Of a stretch of 64,000 bases of DNA, positions 7,906 through 16,377 are shown in pieces. The position numbers and the translations under genes were made by a program. Position 1 is the first letter of the stretch. Every line of letters begins with the position of its first letter. The stretch lies in contig NZ_LXUK01000005.1 in the NCBI RefSeq assembly GCF_013072695.1, positions 248,001 to 312,000 on the forward strand. Reading direction: 5' to 3'. The DNA is from Acinetobacter sp. Ac_5812 (GTDB lineage Bacteria > Pseudomonadota > Gammaproteobacteria > Pseudomonadales > Moraxellaceae). The notes under the pieces are model-generated. The model did no database searches. It worked only from the letters and a program-made list of their open reading frames with translations, and was not told the DNA's origin.

Positions 7906-10131
7906 ATGGAGCGTAATGTAGTGAAGTGCCTTTATTTGAATTTGACAGCTACGATTCCACATATAGGTTGTTTGGCCGTAACTTATGCCCATTTTAAAAA
8001 TTTGAATAGTATAGGTGTTGATGTTACTTCATATAATGCAATTGAATTGAAAGAGTATTGGAAGGGTAATCGAGAAGATTCGCTTAAGTATATTTATAAT
8101 AGTGAAATGGCGAAGGAAATTTATAATCATGATTTTGTGGTTATTAATGGGGAGGGAACGATACATCATGATAAAGGTTGTCATTTACTTTCGTTGGCTG
8201 AGTTTTCTATAAAAAATAATAAACCAGTTTTTTTATTAAACCTAACCTTAGATAGTTTGTTTTTTAATTTTGATGATGTACTGTTAAATTGCTCAGATAT
8301 TGTAACTAGAGAAATCATTACTTATAAATTTCTTCTAAATAAGAATATTCCTTGTAGGTTGGCTTTAGATGATTTTATAAAAGCCGATTTCTCTTTAAGT
8401 ACTTCTAGAGATTTAAAGGGTGCAGTCGTTTTTACAGATTATCATCCAGATGTCGAGTCATTGACTATACCTTTATTGCATAAGATACATTCAGTGAGCG
8501 AACCAGTAGCATTTTACCCATTTGTAGGTTCAGAATATGCTAAAACATGGAAAAATGTAGTTGCTAACTTTAAGACTGCATCAATGATTATTTGTGGCCG
8601 ATATCATGGTATCTATGCGGCAGGCTTAGCATCAAAGCCTTTTGTCATATTACCGATGAATACGCATAAAGCGCTAGGTTTAATTCAATTTTCAAAAATT
8701 AAAATTCCAATTTGTCAAAAAAAATCTCATATTGAGAATGTAATTAAATTTACTAGGAACAATAATAAAATTTTTGAAGATTTTAACCATTGGATGAAAG
8801 AAACTTTTCATGAAGATTCTTTTCTAAAGATTCGGGATTTTGTATTGTCTAATAATAGTATTAATAATGATAAATTATGCTTTTACTTTGAAGGTGTGGA
8901 GGTTAATACTATTGAGAGATATTATGATAGTTTATATAAGAATGTATTGAGAGAATCGAATGTTAGATTGCTTAAATCTAGTCAGTTATTAAAAAATAAT
9001 GAGTATGAAGTTTTCTTGAAAACAAACTCAGTTGATTATATTAAAAATGATGGTTCGTTTTTTAATCGTTTTATTTCTCTTTATGCTTTAGGGCGGTATG
9101 CTGAAGCTGAAAAACTATTACCAAATCTAAATTATGATAATAAACATCATTTTAAGGCGATTTGTAATTTTAAACTCGAGTTTGGAGCATTGAGCGAAGT
9201 ATCTGATAGTTTTTTTTCAAATGATGAAGAATATTCTAATGAACTTTTTTTAAAAACTATAGATAAACACGAGTATGAAAAAGCTTGGCCTATGTTGATT
9301 AAAAGGACTAGTTCTCAGAAGTATGTGATTAATGGTAGGCATTTTTTAGTATCCAATAATAAAATGTTAAATAAAGTTTTTATTTTGGAGGGTGGGGTAG
9401 GTGACCAAATAAGACAGTCAAAAATTTTTTTTAAATTAGCGAATAATAAAAATAATGATTTTTTAATTTTATGTGATAGACGTATACATCATTTTTTGAA
9501 AGAGACTTTTGATAACATAAATTTCGTAGACAGTGAATCTTTGGATGAGGGCACGTTTGAAGTATGTCCTGTTTTAGATTTTTATAACAAAGTTTCTCCT
9601 TTTTCTGTAAGAGATAAAGAGTTAATTGTTAATAAGGATTTAAAAAAATACTGGCTAAATAGGATTGAGAATTTAGCAAAAGGTAAGTTGATAATTGGGA
9701 TCTGTCAAGGGACCCATATTAAATCTTATGATAGATTATCTAATAGATTTGAATATCCTTTATGGTTGGATTTCATTAGTCAATATTCAGATCAAGCCAT
9801 ATTTGTAAACTTATCTTTTGACTATCAAGAAGATGTTGAGCATGTAGAAAATTTAAATATAAATCTCAAAGATGACTTTGATAATACTTCTGCCTTAATT
9901 TCTTCCTTAGATTATATTATTTCTCCAGCTAATACTTTGTTAGACCTTTCTGGTGCACTTGGGGTGAAAACAATAGCATTATTTACAGGTTATAAATTTA
10001 GAGCAAGACAAGATGTAAATGGCAATGATTTATATCATAGTAATGTAGTGTGGAAAGGATCTTATAACGTTAATGATAAAACTAGGGCTTTAAAGTCAGC
10101 TTTTGATTATATTTTTAATCTGGATAAATAA
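7906..10131 (+). CDS. Two-domain glycan enzyme: pyruvyltransferase-like plus TPR/GT9-like glycosyltransferase
   Basis: Protein of 741 residues with no close match I can name. Residues 1-300 look like a polysaccharide pyruvyltransferase (WcaK/PssM-type) fold, with VVINGEGTIHHD near 78-89 and CGRYHGIYAAGLASKPFVI at 230-248. Residues 330-480 are probably helical repeats, including LYALGRYAEAEKLL and HEYEKAWPML. Residues 490-741 resemble TPR-linked/GT9-like transferases: EGGVGDQIRQSK (495-506) and a late SPANTLLDLSGALGVKTIALF-type donor-site stretch. The expected role is modification of a surface glycan or glycoprotein. The ATG at 7906 lacks a good ribosome binding site; a GTG at 7921, 9 bases after GGAG, is an alternative. 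Very AT-rich codon use and the flanking direct repeats point to horizontal acquisition. Confidence 0.6.
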   Translation: MERNVVKCLYLNLTATIPHIGCLAVTYAHFKNLNSIGVDVTSYNAIELKEYWKGNREDSLKYIYNSEMAKEIYNHDFVVINGEGTIHHDKGCHLLSLAEFSIKNNKPVFLLNLTLDSLFFNFDDVLLNCSDIVTREIITYKFLLNKNIPCRLALDDFIKADFSLSTSRDLKGAVVFTDYHPDVESLTIPLLHKIHSVSEPVAFYPFVGSEYAKTWKNVVANFKTASMIICGRYHGIYAAGLASKPFVILPMNTHKALGLIQFSKIKIPICQKKSHIENVIKFTRNNNKIFEDFNHWMKETFHEDSFLKIRDFVLSNNSINNDKLCFYFEGVEVNTIERYYDSLYKNVLRESNVRLLKSSQLLKNNEYEVFLKTNSVDYIKNDGSFFNRFISLYALGRYAEAEKLLPNLNYDNKHHFKAICNFKLEFGALSEVSDSFFSNDEEYSNELFLKTIDKHEYEKAWPMLIKRTSSQKYVINGRHFLVSNNKMLNKVFILEGGVGDQIRQSKIFFKLANNKNNDFLILCDRRIHHFLKETFDNINFVDSESLDEGTFEVCPVLDFYNKVSPFSVRDKELIVNKDLKKYWLNRIENLAKGKLIIGICQGTHIKSYDRLSNRFEYPLWLDFISQYSDQAIFVNLSFDYQEDVEHVENLNINLKDDFDNTSALISSLDYIISPANTLLDLSGALGVKTIALFTGYKFRARQDVNGNDLYHSNVVWKGSYNVNDKTRALKSAFDYIFNLDK

Positions 10132-10168
10132 TTGAGATTTGAAACATTGGTTTTTTGGGTAAGTATTT

Positions 10169-10199
10169 AAAAAAGGAATCTTGATCAGATTCCTTTTTT
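10169..10199 (+). terminator. Terminator after the glycan-enzyme gene
   Basis: Stem AAAAAAGGAATCT / AGATTCCTTTTTT with a 5-base loop and T-tract, 38 bp after the stop codon; it could also serve the convergent permease. Confidence 0.85.
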
Positions 10200-10226
10200 A
10201 TTACTGAGCTTTAAACGATCAGTAAT
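10200..10226. repeat. Inverted repeat at right end of insert
   Basis: Eight-base arms ATTACTGA / TCAGTAAT separated by 11 bases. The right arm overlaps the first bases of the right 25-bp direct repeat. Confidence 0.6.
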
Positions 10227-10248
10227 CACTTTTTAATGAAACCGATCA
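10224..10248 (+). repeat. Right copy of 25-bp perfect direct repeat
   Basis: Identical to 7659-7683. It lies 4 bp beyond the permease stop codon (read on the minus strand), so it probably represents the original sequence downstream of the permease. Confidence 0.9.
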
Positions 10249-10252
10249 ACTG

Positions 10253-11611
10253 TTAATGTTCAGTTTTGCGATTTAAAAACCTATAGAAAATAAACATGGC
10301 GACGATCCAGATCGGAATCATCAGTACAGATTCTTTAAAGCCTTGTTGCCACATGATGTAAAGCACTACAGCAATAAAACCTAGTACCAAATAGTTACTA
10401 AATGGAGACCATAAAGCAGGATAAGAGGTTTTAATTTGAGCTTTTTTGATATGACTTCTATATTTTAAATGGGTCAAGCTGATCATGGCCCAGTTTAAAA
10501 CCAGCGCACCCACGACCACATACATCAAATGACCTAAGGCATCTTCAGGCACAAAGTAGTTGAGTAATACGCAGCCAAAAATCAGGAAAGCCGAGAGGAG
10601 TACCGCTGGAACAGGGACACCTTGTTTATTGGTTTTGGTAAATACTTTCGGCGCATTACCTTGTTGGGCTAGACCGAACACCATACGGCTGTTGGCATAC
10701 ATACCACTGTTATAAACCGATAATGCTGCTGTCAGAATAATAAAGTTAAGTAGATGTGCTGCCCAAGCAATACCCATCTGACTGAAAATCATCACGAATG
10801 GACTTTTATCTAAGCCACCTAAGTCCAATTGGTTCCAAGGCACCAGCGACAATAGAATGGTCAGTGAGCCCACGTAGAAAATCAGAATACGAATAACAAC
10901 TTGGTTAATCGCTTTAGGAATGGTGGTCTTTGGATCCTTGGCTTCTGCTGCGGCCATACCAATCAGTTCAATGCCACCAAAAGCAAACATCAAGAAAGCC
11001 AACATATAGAACAGGCCATCAAAACCATGCGGGAAAAAGCCGCCATGTGACCAGAGGTTGCTAAATGAAGCTGTTGAATTTGCATCGGCAGTGAAGAGCA
11101 GGAATAAACCAAACAAGATCATGGCAACCACGGCAGTGACCTTGATGATCGCTAACCAGAACTCTGATTCACCATAGAATTTAACATTGGTCAGGTTTAC
11201 TGCTGTAATCACGACAAAGAAAAATAATACAGACTGCCAAGCGGGGATTTGAGGCCACCAGTAATTAATATATTTACCTACCGCCGTTAACTCAGTCATT
11301 GCCACAAGGATGTAGAGCACCCAATAGTTCCAGCCTGTGATAAAGCCTGGAAATTTGCCCCAATACTTATAGGCAAAATGACTAAATGAACCTGCAACAG
11401 GCTCTTCGACAATCATTTCACCTAAATGACGCATGATGAGAAAAACAATCAAGCCGCCAATTGCATACCCCAAAATAATAGATGGTCCAGCAGACTGAAT
11501 AATTTGCGCAGAACCTAAAAATAAGCCCGTACCAATTGCTCCACCCATCGCGATGAGTTGGATATGGCGGTTTTTTAGTCCACGCTGAAGTTGAGAAGAA
11601 TCGTTGTTCAA
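10253..11611 (-). CDS. Amino-acid permease (APC superfamily, AAT type)
   Basis: Inner-membrane amino-acid:proton symporter of 452 residues with about 12 hydrophobic segments. The N-terminus has the family signature RGLKNRHIQLIAMGGAIGTG, followed by EPVAGSFSHFAYKYWG and the FGGIELIGMAAAEAKDP region typical of AroP/ProY/GabP-like permeases. The substrate cannot be told from sequence alone. The transcript now reads toward the insert at 7684-10223; before that insertion the hairpin at 7640-7669 was probably its terminator. Confidence 0.88.
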   Translation of the reverse strand: MNNDSSQLQRGLKNRHIQLIAMGGAIGTGLFLGSAQIIQSAGPSIILGYAIGGLIVFLIMRHLGEMIVEEPVAGSFSHFAYKYWGKFPGFITGWNYWVLYILVAMTELTAVGKYINYWWPQIPAWQSVLFFFVVITAVNLTNVKFYGESEFWLAIIKVTAVVAMILFGLFLLFTADANSTASFSNLWSHGGFFPHGFDGLFYMLAFLMFAFGGIELIGMAAAEAKDPKTTIPKAINQVVIRILIFYVGSLTILLSLVPWNQLDLGGLDKSPFVMIFSQMGIAWAAHLLNFIILTAALSVYNSGMYANSRMVFGLAQQGNAPKVFTKTNKQGVPVPAVLLSAFLIFGCVLLNYFVPEDALGHLMYVVVGALVLNWAMISLTHLKYRSHIKKAQIKTSYPALWSPFSNYLVLGFIAVVLYIMWQQGFKESVLMIPIWIVAMFIFYRFLNRKTEH

Positions 11612-11983
11612 AGGACTGAGCTCGACGAGGAATTAACTGGATTATTCTAATAGATTGAAAGATTTTCGCCTAGTAAAAGTACAGTGATGCTATGACTGGA
11701 AAGTTGTTTTTAAAAGTTATTTAAAATCTTATATTTATATGAATATTAAAATGAAATATGCTGTAATTTTATACAGTTGAAAAATGTCCCTGTTTTTCCC
11801 GACGGATGGATCACTATTTCTACCATGATCAAAGCCTTGAAATCTACTCACTAAAATGCACAGATTCTAGGCATTATGACCAATCCCAAAACAATTGGTC
11901 GTATGGTATTTTTGATGGCAGTGCAGTACCTTTAGATTCAAAATTTATCTGCACCAAGAACACGATAAAAGGAAGACATTGAC
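11612..11983. other. Intergenic region upstream of permease and prpF
   Basis: A 372-bp divergent region. The left half is AT-rich promoter-like DNA with no motif I can assign. The right half holds a possible small reading frame (11806-11982) and an inverted repeat GACCAAT / ATTGGTC at 11878-11900. Confidence 0.5.
11806..11982 (+). CDS. Possible 58-residue small protein or gene remnant
   Basis: An open frame starting ATG (MDHYFYHDQ) and ending in a TGA at 11980-11982, one base before the prpF ATG. It contains aromatic and charged residues and a stretch (WSYGIFDGSAVPL) that looks coding. There is no clear ribosome binding site and I recognise no family. It could be a leader peptide, a remnant of a decayed gene, or chance. 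Confidence 0.25.
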   Translation: MDHYFYHDQSLEIYSLKCTDSRHYDQSQNNWSYGIFDGSAVPLDSKFICTKNTIKGRH

Positions 11984-13171
11984 ATGAGCTCAGTACCGCA
12001 AATTAAAGTCCCAGCAACCTATATGCGTGGTGGCACAAGTAAAGGTGTATTTTTCAAACTGGATGATTTACCTGAAGCGGCACAAGTAGCAGGCAAAGCA
12101 CGTGATCAACTTCTTCTGCGTGTGATTGGTAGTCCAGATCCTTATGGCAAGCAGATTGATGGAATGGGTGGGGCGACTTCAAGCACCAGTAAAACCGTCA
12201 TTTTGGCAAAAAGTTCGGAGCCAGAACACGACGTTGATTATTTATTTGGGCAAGTATCGATTGACCAACCGTTTGTTGACTGGAGTGGGAACTGCGGTAA
12301 TTTAACTGCTGCAGTGGGTTCCTTTGCGATTTCAAATGGTTTGGTCGATGCATCGCGTGTTCCTGAGAATGGCATTTGCACGGTACGGATTTGGCAGAAG
12401 AATATTCAAAAAACCATCATTGCACATGTTCCTGTGACCAATGGGCAAGTACAGGAAACTGGTGATTTTGAGCTGGATGGCGTGACCTTTCCTGCTGCCG
12501 AAGTGCAAATTGAATTTTTAGACCCAGCTGATGATGGTGAAGAAGGCGGGGATATGTTCCCGACAGGAAATGTGGTCGATCAATTGACTATTCCTGAAGT
12601 TGGTACATTCCAAGCAACGTTTATTAATGCTGGGATTCCAACGATTTTTCTCAATGCCGAAGATATTGGTTATCAGGGAACTGAGTTACAAGAGCATATT
12701 AATAGTGATGCAGCAGCTTTAGCACGTTTTGAAAAAATCCGTGCCTATGGTGCAGTGCAGATGGGTTTGATTAAAGATATTTCGGAAGCAGCAGCACGTC
12801 AGCATACGCCTAAAATTGCTTTTGTATCACAGCCAAAGAGCTATACCTCATCAAGTGGTAAACCCGTTGAGACTAGTGATGTGGATTTATTGGTTCGCGC
12901 TTTGTCGATGGGTAAATTACATCATGCCATGATGGGAACGGCAGCAGTTGCGATTGGTACAGCAGCCGCTATTCCGGGAACTTTGGTGAATTTAGCAGCT
13001 GGCGGCGGTGAGCGTGAAGCCGTTCGTTTCGGTCATCCATCAGGGACTTTGCGTGTCGGTGCTCAAGCTGAATTGATTGATGGTAAATGGTCTGTGAAAA
13101 AAGCCATCATGAGTCGTAGCGCACGTGTGCTGATGGAAGGTTGGGTGCGTGTGCCAGGTGATAGCTTCTAA
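11984..13171 (+). CDS. prpF: 2-methylaconitate cis-trans isomerase PrpF
   Basis: Isomerase of the methylcitrate cycle, working with the AcnD dehydratase in propionate breakdown; 395 residues, the family's usual length. Signature segments are the N-terminal YMRGGTSKGVFF, GMGGATSSTSKT, DWSGNCGNLTAAVG (catalytic cysteine region), FINAGIPTIF and the C-terminal GHPSGTLRVGA. GGAAG precedes the ATG at a workable distance. The gene stands alone: prpB, prpC and acnD are not in the window. It could therefore be a second PrpF-type isomerase acting on another tricarboxylate. Confidence 0.85.
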   Translation: MSSVPQIKVPATYMRGGTSKGVFFKLDDLPEAAQVAGKARDQLLLRVIGSPDPYGKQIDGMGGATSSTSKTVILAKSSEPEHDVDYLFGQVSIDQPFVDWSGNCGNLTAAVGSFAISNGLVDASRVPENGICTVRIWQKNIQKTIIAHVPVTNGQVQETGDFELDGVTFPAAEVQIEFLDPADDGEEGGDMFPTGNVVDQLTIPEVGTFQATFINAGIPTIFLNAEDIGYQGTELQEHINSDAAALARFEKIRAYGAVQMGLIKDISEAAARQHTPKIAFVSQPKSYTSSSGKPVETSDVDLLVRALSMGKLHHAMMGTAAVAIGTAAAIPGTLVNLAAGGGEREAVRFGHPSGTLRVGAQAELIDGKWSVKKAIMSRSARVLMEGWVRVPGDSF

Positions 13172-13191
13172 TTTTTTTTGAATTTTCTTGC

Positions 13192-13215
13192 TAAGGCCTT
13201 CATTTGAAGGCCTTA
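13192..13215 (+). terminator. Terminator after prpF
   Basis: Stem TAAGGCCTTC / GAAGGCCTTA followed by a short T-rich run. Confidence 0.65.
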
Positions 13216-13335
13216 TTATTTTGGGGCTATTAAAAATACAAACACAATTTCATGAGATAAATAATGTTATGATGTGGCGATTCTGACAAGTCTTGTCATT
13301 TTACTCTTCCATTCAGATTTCCTGAGGCAACAACT

Positions 13336-14253
13336 GTGTCATCTATCTCTCAAGTTAATGCGGATGTTCTAAAACAAGCTCAACAACGTATTCAACAAGA
13401 TTTATTGACAGCATTGGCTGCATTTTCAATTCCAGAGCCTTTAAAAGCAGCCGTTCATCATACCGTGATGTTAGGTGGTAAACGGGTTCGTCCTGCACTC
13501 TGTTATGCAGCAGCGTCATTACAGCCGAATCACAACTTTGCCGCAGCGCGCCGTGCCGCAGTTGCAGTTGAATTGATTCACTGTTATTCGTTGGCACATG
13601 ATGATTTACCATGCATGGACAATGATTTACTACGTCGTGGACAACCCACTTGCCATGTCGCATTTGGTGAAGATACTGCCTTATTGGCTGGTGATATTTT
13701 GCAGTCGATGGCTTTTGAAATATTAGGCAGCCGTTTGTTTGATGAACAGGGGCAAGGAACTGAAGCGGCCATTGTCTTAAAACAAGTGCAAATCTTAGCA
13801 ACAGCAAGTTCAAGAATGGTTTGTGGTCAGGTATTAGATTTACAGGCTGAAGGGGAAGGAAAACAAGTTGATCAAACTGAATTGGAAAATATTCACCGCA
13901 ATAAAACAGGTGCTTTAATTCAAGCGGCGATTATGATGGGCGCAGTGACCATTTTTAATGGGACGGATCAAGCAATTCCTAAATTACGCCAATTTGGGCA
14001 AACGATTGGTTTAGCCTTCCAAGTGCAAGATGACATTCTGGATGTGACTGCAAGCACTGAGACTTTAGGCAAGACTGCGGGTAAAGATGAGCAAGTTCAG
14101 AAATCAACTTACCCGTCGTTGATGGGCTTAGCGCAAGCACAGGCCTATGCACAAACGTTACATGATCAAGCCTTTGAAGCCTTGGCTTATTTTGGTGATG
14201 ATGCCAAAGAGTTGGTTGAGATTTCACAGTTTTTACTGGCACGTAAAAGTTAA
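13336..14253 (+). CDS. ispA: Farnesyl diphosphate synthase (short-chain polyprenyl synthase)
   Basis: Condenses isopentenyl diphosphate with dimethylallyl/geranyl diphosphate to farnesyl diphosphate; 305 residues. The first aspartate-rich motif is DDLPCMDND (preceded by YSLAHDD) and the second is QVQDDILD, with GGKRVRPAL upstream and the KST-Y-PS segment near the C-terminus. GTG is the start, with GAGG at a good distance (13324-13327). The product feeds undecaprenyl phosphate, quinone and heme-tail synthesis. The longer-chain synthase ispB is in the same window at 58606. Confidence 0.92.
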   Translation: MSSISQVNADVLKQAQQRIQQDLLTALAAFSIPEPLKAAVHHTVMLGGKRVRPALCYAAASLQPNHNFAAARRAAVAVELIHCYSLAHDDLPCMDNDLLRRGQPTCHVAFGEDTALLAGDILQSMAFEILGSRLFDEQGQGTEAAIVLKQVQILATASSRMVCGQVLDLQAEGEGKQVDQTELENIHRNKTGALIQAAIMMGAVTIFNGTDQAIPKLRQFGQTIGLAFQVQDDILDVTASTETLGKTAGKDEQVQKSTYPSLMGLAQAQAYAQTLHDQAFEALAYFGDDAKELVEISQFLLARKS

Positions 14254-14289
14254 TCTTTGGTCAGCTTTGATCAATGATTGAATGTTATA

Positions 14290-14316
14290 AAAGACCATCC
14301 TTGTATGGTCTTTTTT
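14290..14316 (+). terminator. Terminator after ispA
   Basis: Stem AAAGACCAT / ATGGTCTTT with T-tract. Confidence 0.85.
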
Positions 14317-14445
14317 TGGGAGTAGCTATATACCTTAATACAATCAGCAGAATAGATTTAAGCAGTTTATAAATCATTGTTTTAATATAAAAGTGAATCT
14401 AAGATAAATAGATGATCCATAGAAATAACAACAGAGCATCGCTTT

Positions 14446-14814
14446 ATGAATGACGATCAATTAGAACAATGTGCGCTTGAATATGGACAACAACTGGCTT
14501 TTTCTATCCAGTCACAACCTTTTGGTCCAGACTGTGAGGTCTTTAAGGTCTTTGACAAGGTATTCATGTTGATTGGGGCTTATTCGGGTAAGTTGTTGGT
14601 GACGATTAAATGCAAACCAGAGAAAAGCTTGGAATATCAGGAACTATATCCCTCTATTTCGGCAGGTTATCACATGAATAAGAAACACTGGATCTCGATA
14701 GCCAGTGGTCATGAAATTACAGCTGATTTACTGCAAGATCTGATTAAAGATTCATATGATTTGGTGGTAGGGAAACTCCCTGTTAAAGATCGAAAACGGA
14801 TTCAGAATGTATAA
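14446..14814 (+). CDS. MmcQ/YjbR-family DNA-binding-like protein
   Basis: Small cytoplasmic protein of 122 residues in the MmcQ/YjbR (CyaY-like fold) family. Typical features are CEVFKVFDKVFMLIGAYSG, the LLVTIKCKPE strand, GYHMNKKHWISI and the C-terminal helix DSYDLVVGKLP. Members are often called DNA-binding, but the biochemical role is not established. It is a single gene between two terminators, preceded by an AT-rich promoter region. Confidence 0.8.
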   Translation: MNDDQLEQCALEYGQQLAFSIQSQPFGPDCEVFKVFDKVFMLIGAYSGKLLVTIKCKPEKSLEYQELYPSISAGYHMNKKHWISIASGHEITADLLQDLIKDSYDLVVGKLPVKDRKRIQNV

Positions 14815-14815
14815 A

Positions 14816-14847
14816 AAATAAAGCAGCGATAACGCTGCTTTATTTTT
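14816..14847. terminator. Bidirectional terminator
   Basis: Stem AAATAAAGCAGCG / CGCTGCTTTATTT with ATAA loop between the convergent yjbR-like and stomatin-like genes. Confidence 0.85.
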
Positions 14848-14862
14848 GGTTGGAAACAGGGC

Positions 14863-15714
14863 TTAGTGTTTACCCATAATTCCACGAATAGCATTGAGTA
14901 CATCAGCTGGAAGTACCACAGTTTTTGCGTTGCTTGATTTAGAAAGATCCTGCATCGCTTTCACATATTGCTCACCGAGTAAGTAAGCAACAGGGATCTC
15001 TTTATCACCTACGGCAGTGGTAACCATTTCAATCGCACGTTGTGAAGATTCAGCAAGGACTACCTGTGCTTCTGCATCACGACGCGAAGCTTCTAAACGA
15101 CCATCTGCTTCTAAAATCGCGGCCTGTTTTTCACCATCTGCTTTGGTCACCGTCGCACGACGTTGACGTTCAGCTGCTGCTTGCGCTTCCATGGCCGCTT
15201 GCATGGTTGGAGATGGCTGAATATCTTGAATTTCAACCGTTTTCAGGGTAATCCCCCAATCTGAAATATCATCAGAAATGGCTGCTTTTAACTTCGCTTT
15301 GATATGATCACGTGAAGAAAGCGCATCATCCAAGTCCATTTCACCCACAATTGAACGGAGTGAGGTTTGAACAAGGTTTTGAATTGCCCATGTATAGTTT
15401 TCAATCCCGTACACCGCTTTTTCTGGTGTTGTCAGGTTGATATAAGCGACGGCATTCATCACCAGTACGGCATTGTCTCGGGTAATTACTTCTTGTGAAG
15501 GAATATCCAAAACAATATCTTTGGTGGTAATTTTATAAGCAACTTCGTCTACATATGGAATCACGAAATTGAGACCAGGATTCAACGTGGTATGGTATTT
15601 ACCTAAACGTTGCACAATCCATTTATAACCTTGGGGAACAATACGAACCCCTTTAAAGATGGTTATAGCAATAAAAGCTAAAAAAGCTAAAACAACAATA
15701 GTACCGACAGACAT
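14863..15714 (-). CDS. SPFH/stomatin-like membrane protein (QmcA type)
   Basis: Membrane-anchored SPFH/band-7 protein of 283 residues. A single N-terminal hydrophobic helix (about 3-20) is followed by the PQGYKWIVQRLGKYHTTLNPGLNFVIP start of the SPFH domain. The SRDHIKAKLKAAISDDISDWGI segment and an Ala/Glu-rich coiled coil (about 175-230) come next. Such proteins oligomerise into membrane microdomain scaffolds. The upstream gene encodes an NfeD-like protein 19 bp away on the same strand, the usual pairing. Confidence 0.88.
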   Translation of the reverse strand: MSVGTIVVLAFLAFIAITIFKGVRIVPQGYKWIVQRLGKYHTTLNPGLNFVIPYVDEVAYKITTKDIVLDIPSQEVITRDNAVLVMNAVAYINLTTPEKAVYGIENYTWAIQNLVQTSLRSIVGEMDLDDALSSRDHIKAKLKAAISDDISDWGITLKTVEIQDIQPSPTMQAAMEAQAAAERQRRATVTKADGEKQAAILEADGRLEASRRDAEAQVVLAESSQRAIEMVTTAVGDKEIPVAYLLGEQYVKAMQDLSKSSNAKTVVLPADVLNAIRGIMGKH

Positions 15715-15733
15715 TGAAAACCCTCTTTTGTGT

Positions 15734-16195
15734 TTATGACGTGCTATGCGGTTGAACGACTAAATCATTACCCAAAATATCAACCACGCGAACGCGATCG
15801 CCGACTTGTACAGGTACGGTACAACGACAATTCCATTCATCAGAACCTAAAACAGGCATCGAGAAGCGTACAATGATTTGTCCATGTTCAAGACCAGTCT
15901 GGATCACCATACCGACTTGACCAATGGTTGCTTCACGAGGGAGTCCTGCTTTGGTTTTATCAATGGAGAGCGGTTTGATAAATTTGAACCAAAGAATCGT
16001 GCATAAAATAGATAAAATTCCCCAAGTAATCACTTGGGTGGTAAAGCCCATCATCGGGAAAAGCCACAGTAAAATACAGACCATGACGGCTGCTATGCCA
16101 AACCATAATGCAGCAAAAGCAGGCAAAATTAACTCTGAAAGAATCAGTAAAATCCCTAATACAAACCAGTGCCAAGGTTCAACTACAAATTCCAT
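15734..16195 (-). CDS. NfeD-family membrane protein
   Basis: Protein of 153 residues with two or three hydrophobic helices in the first half (WFVLGILLILSELILPAF, then FGIAAVMVCILLWLFP and a third) and a C-terminal OB-fold-like domain (GQVGMV, CTVPVQVGDRVRVVDILGNDLVV). This short NfeD form has no protease domain. It is first in a two-gene operon with the stomatin-like gene and presumably partners with it. Confidence 0.85.
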   Translation of the reverse strand: MEFVVEPWHWFVLGILLILSELILPAFAALWFGIAAVMVCILLWLFPMMGFTTQVITWGILSILCTILWFKFIKPLSIDKTKAGLPREATIGQVGMVIQTGLEHGQIIVRFSMPVLGSDEWNCRCTVPVQVGDRVRVVDILGNDLVVQPHSTS

Positions 16196-16377
16196 AGATT
16201 TGCTCGCATCATTAAACGGAGTGGAGGTGAAAAAATATTCACCTTTAGCACTCTAGCAGATCATTATCTTGATGAATATACAAAGATTGTTTTTTTAGAA
16301 TTTGGGGCTGATGGTCATGAGAAATCTTGCTTGGATTGCAAGTCGTTATGCAGATCAACAGCCCTTGAGGAGGATTT

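Noticed and set aside
16196-16377. Small plus-strand gene between nfeD and the patatin gene
   Set aside because: The open frame (from 16169) overlaps the nfeD 5' end and lacks a ribosome binding site and coding character.
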